From an uncultured Clostridia bacterium (GTDB lineage Bacteria; Bacillota; Clostridia; Oscillospirales; UBA644): a stretch of 21,202 nucleotides of DNA. Position numbers and translations under genes: made by a program. The notes beneath the pieces are model-generated. The model was not told where the DNA came from. It saw only the letters and a list, made by a program, of their open reading frames with translations, and did no database searches. Position 1 is the first letter of the stretch; each line of letters starts with the position of its first letter. This document shows, in pieces, positions 15,602 to 21,202 of this stretch. The stretch is from positions 1 through 21,202 of the forward strand of contig CAJGDF010000003.1 of the NCBI GenBank assembly GCA_904502105.1. The letters run 5' to 3'.

Positions 15602-16615
15602 TTACATCAGTTCTGCGGCTTTCAGCAAAATATCCTGCGAGATGGACGGAATTCTGCCGAGACCGTCGGGACCGACGTTAAGAAGATAATTGACGCCCAT
15701 TGAATTGAGATGATTTTTAAGCTCTGCGACCTTTTCCGGAGATTTCCAGTTATGGTCGAAATACTTATAGCCCCAGGTGTCGTTAAGAGTTGCGGGAGTC
15801 TCGTAAAGACCGTACGGAGAAGGCTTGAAGCCGCCGAGATCGTTAAGAGAGCCCGTTGCGCTGTTCGGTTCAAATTTTTCGGGGATCTCGTTATCGAAAA
15901 GAGAAACGTAATCGTAAGCGCCGTTTCCGAGACGTGAATTGATAAGGCAGTTCGGCTGATATTCTTTGATCATGTTGAATATCTCAAAGCTCTGTTCGGT
16001 GGAGATCGTGTGCGGTGTGTCAAACCAGACAAGACAAAGCTCGCCGTATTTTGTTAAGATCTCTTTGATCTGAGGCTTTATCTTTTCCTCAAAGCATATC
16101 GAGAAATCTTTGCCTTCGGCAGACATGCCGTAATCCCAGGAATTGTGCCACGAAACACCGGAGCATCCGCCGGAATTTGTATATCCGCCGCCGTGGGGAT
16201 GATGCCAGTCGAGCTCCTGAGAATAATAAAGGCCGAGCTTCATATCATGCTTATAACATGCTTCTGCAAGCTCTCCGATTATATCTCTGCCGAACGGTGT
16301 TGCATCTACAACGTTGAACTTATCCACCTCGGACTTAAAAAGGGCAAATCCGTCATGGTGTTTTGATGTTATTACGATATACTTCATACCGCATCTTTTA
16401 GCGAAAAGAACCCATTCCTCAGCATTGAAGTATATGGGATTGAATACTTTTGCAAGCTGAGAATAATCTTCGTTTTTAATTGCAAAATATGCCTGAATCC
16501 ATTCGCCGATCTCCGGAGTTCTCTTACCCTTCCATTCACCGGCAAGCAGTGAATAAAGGCCCCAATGGATCATCATACCGTATTGAGCCTGTTTGTACCA
16601 TTCGTGGTTTGTCAC
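15602..16615 (-). CDS. GH29 alpha-L-fucosidase, minimal catalytic domain
   Basis: 337 residues from the GTG at 16615. GH29 signatures: KQAQYGMMIHWGLYS near the N-terminus, EWIQAYF, KYIVITSKHHDGFALF (about 78-93), KLGLYYSQELDWHHP (126-140) and the nucleophile D199 in VWFDTP. NYLLNVGPDGLGRIP (309-323) is the usual end of the catalytic barrel, and the protein stops soon after, so the C-terminal beta-sandwich of longer GH29 enzymes is absent. It hydrolyses terminal alpha-L-fucose from glycans with retention. No signal peptide, so it likely acts on imported oligosaccharides. A GTG at 16624 would add three residues, but AAGGGG would then abut the start; at 16615 the spacing is 8 bases. Preceded by its own strong promoter. 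Confidence 0.93.
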   Translation of the reverse strand: MTNHEWYKQAQYGMMIHWGLYSLLAGEWKGKRTPEIGEWIQAYFAIKNEDYSQLAKVFNPIYFNAEEWVLFAKRCGMKYIVITSKHHDGFALFKSEVDKFNVVDATPFGRDIIGELAEACYKHDMKLGLYYSQELDWHHPHGGGYTNSGGCSGVSWHNSWDYGMSAEGKDFSICFEEKIKPQIKEILTKYGELCLVWFDTPHTISTEQSFEIFNMIKEYQPNCLINSRLGNGAYDYVSLFDNEIPEKFEPNSATGSLNDLGGFKPSPYGLYETPATLNDTWGYKYFDHNWKSPEKVAELKNHLNSMGVNYLLNVGPDGLGRIPSISQDILLKAAELM

Positions 16616-16667
16616 AGCAAACACCCCTTAAAGAGTTGATTTCGAACTTCGCCAATATATCATTATA

Positions 16668-16696
16668 AGTATACATTATTTATTGCTTTTTGTCAA
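16668..16696 (-). promoter_or_regulatory. Strong sigma-70-type promoter of the fucosidase gene
   Basis: Minus strand TTGACA (16691-16696), exactly 17 bases, TATACT (16668-16673). This is the best promoter match in the window and lies about 50 bases before the GTG start. The leader contains TTCGAA at 16640-16646, but no clear operator palindrome, so regulation cannot be called. Confidence 0.85.
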
Positions 16697-16757
16697 GCCG
16701 TATCTACAATATAAATATATAAATAAAACGACAAAAGAGTGTCCTTTAAAAAATCAT

Positions 16758-16802
16758 AAAAAATCCGCATATCAGGAAAGCGAAGACTTCCGTATATGCG
16801 GA
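16758..16802 (-). terminator. Intrinsic terminator after the ybaK-like gene
   Basis: Minus-strand stem TCCGCATAT / ATATGCGGA (16794-16802 with 16764-16772), extended inside by an imperfect GGAAG/CTTTCC pairing around a TCTTCG loop, followed by six T (16758-16763). It starts just past the stop at 16810, so it ends the folT-fhs-ybaK unit and isolates the fucosidase promoter. Confidence 0.88.
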
Positions 16803-16809
16803 CAAATAT

Positions 16810-17286
16810 TCATTTAACAAGATCAAATTCTTTAACATCCACAACGCTTTTCAGATCCTCAAGGCGTACTCTGACCTGAAACCCGACCCTTCCGCCGGAA
16901 AAACATATGCGATCGAAGAGAATGGCCGTTTCATCGATAAACGTATCGAACTGTTTTTTCATACCTATCGGCGAACAGCCGCCGTGAATATATCCCGTAA
17001 GAGGCAAAAGCTCTTTTTGCGGGATCATTTCGATCGATTTTTCACCTGTGGCGGCAGCAGCCTTTTTAAGATCAAGCTCTTCGTTTGACGGAATCATAAA
17101 AACATAATGTTCTTTGCTTTTTCCGACAGTGACAAGGGTTTTGAAAACAGACGCAGGATCTTCGCCGAGGGCTTTGGCGATATTTACGGCATTCGTTTCG
17201 GCAGGATCGTAAATAAAGCTTTCAAATTCGATCTGCTTTTGTTCGAGAACTCTCATTACATTTGTTTTTTCATCTTTTTTACTCAT
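16810..17286 (-). CDS. ybaK: YbaK/EbsC-type Cys-tRNA(Pro) deacylase
   Basis: 158 residues of the YbaK/ProX-like trans-editing family, which hydrolyses Cys mischarged on tRNA-Pro. Seen: SVFKTLV (46-52) with the conserved Lys (K49), FMIPSNEELDLKKAA (63-77), and GGCSPIGMKK (102-111), the substrate-loop signature. KTNVMRVLEQKQIEF at the N-terminus and the closing GFQVRVRLEDL (135-145) also fit. Length is normal; cytoplasmic. GAGG sits five bases before the ATG at 17286. A hairpin between fhs and this gene overlaps its leader, so expression from the upstream promoter may be reduced. A clear terminator follows. Related family members deacylate other tRNAs, so the tRNA specificity is by homology only. 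Confidence 0.93.
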   Translation of the reverse strand: MSKKDEKTNVMRVLEQKQIEFESFIYDPAETNAVNIAKALGEDPASVFKTLVTVGKSKEHYVFMIPSNEELDLKKAAAATGEKSIEMIPQKELLPLTGYIHGGCSPIGMKKQFDTFIDETAILFDRICFSGGRVGFQVRVRLEDLKSVVDVKEFDLVK

Positions 17287-17299
17287 ATAAGCCTCATAA

Positions 17300-17327
17300 A
17301 AGCCCCAAGAACAAGATCTTGGGGCTT
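17300..17327 (-). terminator. Hairpin between fhs and ybaK (weak terminator or attenuator)
   Basis: An 11-bp perfect stem (17300-17310 with 17317-17327; core AAGCCCCAAG / CTTGGGGCTT) with a six-base loop lies 13 bases after the fhs stop. On the minus strand it is followed by only a short T run (TTTTA), so termination is probably partial, and the stem ends 13 bases before the ybaK start. Read-through would supply ybaK, since no separate promoter is evident. Confidence 0.65.
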
Positions 17328-17340
17328 AAAAATCTTTTTT

Positions 17341-19014
17341 TTAGAACAAGCCGATGATATTGCCGTCGTTATCGATATCGATATTGTCAGCAGCGGGAAC
17401 CTTGGGAAGGCCGGGCATTGTAAGAATATCGCCGAGATAAACAACGATAAAGCCTGCACCGGAGCAAAGCTTGAGATCTCTTACAGTGATACGGAATCCT
17501 GTGGGTCTGCAAAGAAGCTTGGGATCATCGGAGAATGAATACTGTGTTTTTGCAACGCAGATAGGAAGATTGCCTGCACCGAGAGCATTGATATCGGCAA
17601 TAGTCTTTTTAGCGGCAGCTGTAAAGTCAACACCGTCAGCGCCGTAGATCTTATCTGCAACAGCGCAGATCTTTTCTTCGATAGAAGAGTCGAGATCATA
17701 TGTATTTTTAAGCTCGGAAGGTTCATTACAAGCCTTAACAACTTTTTCTGCGAGAGCAACGGCACCCTGACCGCCTTCTGCGAAGCCGTAAGAGCATTCG
17801 AATTCTGCGCCGCTTTCTTTACAAGCTTTTTCTACAAGAGCCTTTTCTGCATCGGTATCGGTACCGAATACGTTAAGAGCAACAACAACGGGAACATTGA
17901 AGCCGCGGAGGTTTTCGATATGCTTGCGGAGATTGTCGAGACCCTTTTCGAGAGCTTCGAGGTTTTCGATCGCGCTGTCTTTTACAAGAGCACCGCCGTT
18001 ATATTTAAGAGCACGTACGGTTGCAACGAGAACGATACAGTTGGGGCTTACACCCATCTTTCTGCACTTGATATTGAGGAATTTTTCAGCACCGAGATCA
18101 GAGCCGAAGCCTGCTTCTGTTACACAGTAATCAAATCTGTCAAGAGCAAGAGATGTTGCACGAACAGAGTTACAGCCGTGTGCGATATTTGCGAACGGAC
18201 CGCCGTGGATAAAGCAGGGGGTATGGTTAAGAGTCTGAACGAGGTTGGGAAGAATTGCATCTTTAAGAAGGGCAGCCATTGCGCCGTCTGCTTTAACATC
18301 GCGAGCGTAAACGGGAGTGCCGTCGTATCTGTTTGCAACATGGATATTACCGAGACGTGCTTTAAGGTCTGCAAGGTCGGAAGCAAGACAGAGAACAGCC
18401 ATTACTTCGGATGCAACGGTGATCTGGAAGCCGTCCTGACGTACAACACCGTCTGTAAGCTTACCCATACCGACAACAATATTACGGAGAGCACGGTCGT
18501 TCATATCGAGAACACGTTTGAAAATGATCTGTTTGGGATCTATATTCTGAACATTGCCCTGATAGATATGGTTATCGATCATAGCGCAGAGAAGGTTGTT
18601 TGCGGAAGTGATCGCATGGAAGTCGCCTGTAAAATGAAGGTTTATATCTTCCATGGGAACGACCTGAGCGTAACCGCCGCCTGTAGCGCCGCCTTTAAGA
18701 CCGAAAACAGGGCCGAGAGAAGGTTCGCGGAGAGCGATTGCAGCATTTTTGCCGAGAATGTTAAGAGCTTCGCCAAGGCCGATTGTAGTGGTGGTCTTAC
18801 CTTCTCCGAGAGGAGTGGGGTTGATAGCGGTAACAAGGATCAGTTTACCGTTTTTTCCTTTTTTATTTTTTACTGCTTTTTCAGAGATCTTTGCTTTGTA
18901 CGGACCGTAGTAGATAAGATCATCTTCGCTGAATCCTGCATTTTCTGCGATCTTTTTTATAGGCCAAAGATCGGCTGCGTTGGAAATTTCAATATCGGAA
19001 GGGATTTTTTTCAT
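17341..19014 (-). CDS. fhs: Formate--tetrahydrofolate ligase
   Basis: ATP-dependent joining of formate to THF giving 10-formyl-THF, used in purine and fMet-tRNA synthesis and in the methyl branch of the Wood-Ljungdahl pathway. 557 residues, normal. Motifs: the nucleotide-binding loop [14 protein letters not shown] (67-80), the family signature [20 protein letters not shown] beginning near residue 99, followed by FTGDFHAI, and the C-terminal LCRPTGFRI and GLPKVPAAD. The sequence is complete, with no damaged motif. AAGGAG lies 11 bases before the ATG at 19014. Starts 33 bp after the folT-like gene with no terminator between, so both should be under the THF riboswitch. A long antisense open frame within it is a shadow of strong codon bias. 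Confidence 0.98.
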   Translation of the reverse strand: MKKIPSDIEISNAADLWPIKKIAENAGFSEDDLIYYGPYKAKISEKAVKNKKGKNGKLILVTAINPTPLGEGKTTTTIGLGEALNILGKNAAIALREPSLGPVFGLKGGATGGGYAQVVPMEDINLHFTGDFHAITSANNLLCAMIDNHIYQGNVQNIDPKQIIFKRVLDMNDRALRNIVVGMGKLTDGVVRQDGFQITVASEVMAVLCLASDLADLKARLGNIHVANRYDGTPVYARDVKADGAMAALLKDAILPNLVQTLNHTPCFIHGGPFANIAHGCNSVRATSLALDRFDYCVTEAGFGSDLGAEKFLNIKCRKMGVSPNCIVLVATVRALKYNGGALVKDSAIENLEALEKGLDNLRKHIENLRGFNVPVVVALNVFGTDTDAEKALVEKACKESGAEFECSYGFAEGGQGAVALAEKVVKACNEPSELKNTYDLDSSIEEKICAVADKIYGADGVDFTAAAKKTIADINALGAGNLPICVAKTQYSFSDDPKLLCRPTGFRITVRDLKLCSGAGFIVVYLGDILTMPGLPKVPAADNIDIDNDGNIIGLF

Positions 19015-19047
19015 AATTCGGTAAACTCCTTATATCATTTTTGTATT

Positions 19048-20136
19048 TTAAAGAAGATTTGATTTTTTAAGCTGAGGAACTGACTTTTTAAGAATAAGCC
19101 AGAGGATCGCAGTATAAAGGGGTACACCGATAAACACTGCAACCGCAAGTCTCGGAACGAGATATACCCAGAAAGAAACGGATGAATATGCGAGGCTTAT
19201 CCAGAAAGAGTTGAGAATGGATGTTATAACAGTTGCGGTAAGACAGAAGACTGTAAGCTTTGTAAGCGCGGGACTGTAATCGGTAATAACTCTTAAAAGA
19301 ACAACGGCGGAAAGAACCGTGAAAATATACGGGACAACTGTAATATCAACGGAAATATCGGTATTTGCAAGGGCTTTGGGGACATGAAGGATCGTTGTAA
19401 AAGCAACGACACCGCTGATGATAAATCCGAAAAATGCAGAAAGAACAGCGGGAAGCTTACGTTTATAAATGAACGATACAACGGCAAGAATACCGAAAAC
19501 GACCGCAGCCGCAAAGCCGATTGAAACAGTACCCGCAAGATCCGAGATCTTTATGCCCGAATAAATAAGAGCAGCACTGTCTCCGGTATCGAGAGAATGT
19601 AAAACAGATGTAAATACGGTTTTATACTCCTCTGTCTGAACGAGTGCCTGCCAAGCGGTAAGCTCGGTCGAAGTGCCGTCTGCATACGTAAAAACAAGAG
19701 ACGGTATAAACAGAAGAATACCGCACGCAAGGACAGATGCGGCAGAAATCGCGGAAAACACGGAAGATGATGCAGACGCCTGTTTTCCGATCTTATTGTC
19801 GGTAAACTGAGCGATATCTTTTATAAACAACATCTTGAAAAATCCGCCGAGCGCACCCGCGATCATTGTTGAAAGCGTAATTCCGGGGATAAAGGCACCG
19901 AGGGGAACGAGAAGACAGCACACAAGATCCTGAACGCCGCCGACAAGAGCACCCCACACAGGACCGTAAAGAAATCCCGCAAGAAAGATCGGTACAAAGC
20001 TGATGTTTACAGACAGACTCTTATTTCCGAAAAGCGGGAGCGTAACGCCCATAAATCTGTCGAGAACAAAGCCTATCGCCGCAAAAATCGCACAGACGAT
20101 AATTGTTTTTACATGGTTTTTGACATTTTTTTTCAT
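19048..20136 (-). CDS. folT: Folate-type ECF transporter S component (FolT-like) with a large internal insertion
   Basis: 362 residues, about twice the usual 160-200 of FolT. The N-terminal part (1-104) shows the FolT pattern: IIVCAIFAAIGFVLDRFM, then SVNISFVPIFLAGFLYGPVWGALVG (42-66), QDLVCCLLVPLGAFIPG (69-85). The C-terminal part (about 295-350) shows its other end: ITSILNSFWISLAY (304-317) and FWVYLVPRLAVAVFIGVPLY (322-341). About 185 residues with four or more extra hydrophobic segments lie between them. It would bind folate in the membrane and use a shared ECF module (EcfT/EcfA, not here). The folate call is supported by the THF riboswitch in its leader and by fhs downstream. GAGGG lies seven bases before the ATG at 20136. 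Substrate is inferred, not proven. Confidence 0.85.
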   Translation of the reverse strand: MKKNVKNHVKTIIVCAIFAAIGFVLDRFMGVTLPLFGNKSLSVNISFVPIFLAGFLYGPVWGALVGGVQDLVCCLLVPLGAFIPGITLSTMIAGALGGFFKMLFIKDIAQFTDNKIGKQASASSSVFSAISAASVLACGILLFIPSLVFTYADGTSTELTAWQALVQTEEYKTVFTSVLHSLDTGDSAALIYSGIKISDLAGTVSIGFAAAVVFGILAVVSFIYKRKLPAVLSAFFGFIISGVVAFTTILHVPKALANTDISVDITVVPYIFTVLSAVVLLRVITDYSPALTKLTVFCLTATVITSILNSFWISLAYSSVSFWVYLVPRLAVAVFIGVPLYTAILWLILKKSVPQLKKSNLL

Positions 20137-20196
20137 TTGATGACCCTCAAATATAAATTATTCAGAATCATCCGTCGTAAAAATATTTAATTTTAC

Positions 20197-20294
20197 ACAG
20201 CGGACGCGACACCAAACCGCAAAACGTAAAACCGTTTTTTCGTCCGAAGACGACTTCCCATTCTTCGGCACTTAACGCTCGGTATCTACTCTGT
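20197..20294 (-). ncRNA. Tetrahydrofolate (THF) riboswitch
   Basis: The minus-strand leader of folT matches the class I THF aptamer in conserved bases and pairing: P1 ACAG/CTGT (20291-20294 with 20197-20200), the GAGTAGAT start, P2 GATACC/GGTGTC (20281-20286 with 20208-20213), the conserved GCGTTAAGTG (20269-20278), P3 CCGAAGA/TCTTCGG (20262-20268 with 20244-20250) closing a GGGAAGTCG loop, and the 3' GCGGT and GTCCGC segments. It should sense reduced folate and lower expression of folT and fhs. Downstream, GAGGG (20144-20148) lies in the loop of a small possible hairpin (20139-20143 with 20168-20172), which suggests control of translation; no strong terminator follows the aptamer. Confidence 0.93.
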
Positions 20295-20302
20295 TATATA
20301 TT

Positions 20303-20332
20303 ATTATAACATATATTGAATGCCGTTTTCAA
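20303..20332 (-). promoter_or_regulatory. Promoter of the folT-fhs riboswitch transcript
   Basis: Minus strand TTGAAA (20327-20332), 18-base spacer, perfect TATAAT (20303-20308). The expected transcription start is near 20296, placing the THF aptamer at the very 5' end of the RNA, as is usual for this riboswitch. Confidence 0.8.
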
Positions 20333-20363
20333 TACCCCAAATTCAAATAAAATGCAAAATATC

Positions 20364-20392
20364 TTGACATATCGCAGAAAAAGGTGTATTCT
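20364..20392 (+). promoter_or_regulatory. Promoter of the sodium:solute symporter gene
   Basis: Plus strand TTGACA (20364-20369), 17-base spacer, TATTCT (20387-20392), 44 bases before the ATG at 20437. Diverges from the folT promoter; the two -35 boxes are about 31 bp apart, so a shared regulator is possible but no operator is obvious. Confidence 0.75.
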
Positions 20393-20436
20393 TAATAAAG
20401 AAATGCTGTTATTTACATTTGAGAGGAGGCCTTCGG

Positions 20437-21202
20437 ATGCTTTGGTTTATTGTTCTTTACGGAATAACGGCAATGGGTATAGGATCATACAAATATCTTA
20501 AATGCTCGTCCGTATCCGATTATATTCTCGGAAACCGTCATTTTCCCGCCCATTCGGCAGGCCTGGCATCACAGACGGCGCTTCTCGGTTATCTTTTTAC
20601 AGTAACCGTACCGATGGCAGTGCTGAACGCATCCGTCGGAATATCGGGTGCAATATTTTCGGCAGCAGGCATGGTTTGCGGCATATTTTTGAGCAGACTT
20701 CTTGTGAGCAAACGAATAAGAATATATTCGGAGCTTGCGGGAGATTCAAAATCCTTTCCCGAATATCTCGAAAACAGATTCAGGGACAGATCCGGTATTT
20801 TAAGGGCTGTATGTTCCGCAATAATTTTCATATTCAACATTATTTTCGCAGCAAACGTGATCTCCGTTTCGGCTGATATACTCAACCGCTTTACGGATAT
20901 GGGCAACACATCCGCAACAATCTTATGCGGACTGATAATTGCAATATTTGTTTTTCTCGGCGGTTTTTCGGCAATAACCGCAACAGGTTATATCAAGGCG
21001 GTTATCATATTTGTCTTTTTTGCGTTTATCATATTTTCCGGCGTAAATTCAAGCATTCTTGACCCGCAAAACGATGTTAGATCCGGATATTTTCTTGAGG
21101 CGGCAAAAGTCATCGGCGAAACATCCGCATTTGACGGACTGTGGATAAACGTCCTTCGGTTTTTCTCTTATTCCGCTATATTTTTCGGTATTCCGACAGT
21201 TA
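20437..21202 (+). CDS. Sodium:solute symporter (SSS family), 3' end cut by the window edge
   Basis: First 255 residues of a longer open frame that runs off the right edge. The start is the ATG at 20437, with a strong GAGAGGAGG ending seven bases upstream. TM1 is about 1-18 and is followed by SSVSDYILGNRHFPAHSAGLA, the loop and TM2 entry typical of PutP/SSS proteins (D-Y-x-L-G-x-R), then hydrophobic segments near 47-65, 67-88, 123-146, 160-182 and 187-203. Full-length SSS transporters have about 13 TMs and 480-550 residues, so roughly half is visible. It should import a substrate (amino acid, sugar, pantothenate or other carboxylate) with Na+; the substrate cannot be told. The only plus-strand gene here, with its own promoter. 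Confidence 0.85.
   Translation, partial: MLWFIVLYGITAMGIGSYKYLKCSSVSDYILGNRHFPAHSAGLASQTALLGYLFTVTVPMAVLNASVGISGAIFSAAGMVCGIFLSRLLVSKRIRIYSELAGDSKSFPEYLENRFRDRSGILRAVCSAIIFIFNIIFAANVISVSADILNRFTDMGNTSATILCGLIIAIFVFLGGFSAITATGYIKAVIIFVFFAFIIFSGVNSSILDPQNDVRSGYFLEAAKVIGETSAFDGLWINVLRFFSYSAIFFGIPTV

Noticed and set aside
17920..19062. 380-codon open frame on the plus strand
   Set aside because: Entirely antisense to intact fhs; it reads low-complexity Cys/Phe/Val-rich protein with no domain and has no ribosome site. A shadow of codon bias.
20276..20312. TA-rich inverted repeat around the folT promoter as a repressor operator
   Set aside because: Explained by the -10 box and the P1 region of the riboswitch; no symmetric operator beyond AT-richness.
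1..21202. CRISPR array, tRNA/rRNA genes, insertion sequences, phage or toxin-antitoxin genes
   Set aside because: No repeat-spacer pattern, cloverleaf, transposase motif, terminal repeats or small toxin pair seen; gaps over 100 bp are accounted for by promoters, terminators and the riboswitch.

Overview
The window looks like the chromosome of a Bacillota bacterium of class Clostridia, probably a gut-associated Oscillospirales/Ruminococcaceae-type organism. This is inferred from the gene content (DUF1385 protein next to prmC, DUF1934 protein next to argS, the Asp23-like/YloV pair, a THF riboswitch, GH4 and GH29 glycosidases), from strong AGGAGG-like ribosome binding sites, and from a GC content judged by eye in the mid-40s. 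No rRNA, tRNA, CRISPR array, insertion sequence or phage gene was seen. Eighteen of nineteen genes read on the minus strand; only the last, cut by the right edge, reads on plus. Two genes are truncated by the window: the GH4 glycosidase at the left and the sodium:solute symporter at the right.

Reading the minus strand from right to left: (1) At 20303-20332 a promoter leads into a tetrahydrofolate riboswitch (20197-20294), followed by a folate-type ECF substrate-binding protein (FolT, with an unusually large insertion) and formate-tetrahydrofolate ligase (Fhs). Folate import and one-carbon loading therefore appear to share one THF-sensing leader. (2) A hairpin lies just before a YbaK-type Cys-tRNA deacylase gene, which ends in a clear intrinsic terminator. 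(3) A near-consensus promoter drives a minimal GH29 alpha-L-fucosidase. (4) A promoter at 15525-15553 opens a run of fifteen closely spaced or overlapping genes down to the left edge: Asp23-like protein, FakA/YloV-like kinase, a lipoprotein with four Asp-rich DG repeats, an OmpR-type response regulator and its histidine kinase, DUF1385 protein, PrmC, D-Ala-D-Ala ligase, a C5-cytosine-methyltransferase-like protein, glutamate racemase, DUF1934 protein, arginyl-tRNA synthetase, a homocysteine methyltransferase-domain protein, TadA, and a GH4 glycosidase.

The genes group by theme. Peptidoglycan precursors (ddl, murI) and translation (argS, tadA, prmC, ybaK) are mixed with envelope stress and lipid functions (Asp23-like, FakA-like, two-component system with lipoprotein), C1/methionine metabolism (fhs, folT, homocysteine methyltransferase domain) and glycan use (GH4, GH29).

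The most unusual items are as follows. The cytosine-methyltransferase homologue keeps the SAM-binding motifs, but the invariant catalytic Cys of motif IV is Tyr (codon TAT at 6834-6836), and it carries about 220 extra C-terminal residues of unknown function; it sits inside an otherwise housekeeping operon. The FolT-like protein has its fold split by a roughly 185-residue, membrane-rich insert. The homocysteine methyltransferase-domain protein ends in what looks like a shrunken remnant of a pterin-binding domain. A repeat-bearing lipoprotein is coupled to a two-component system.
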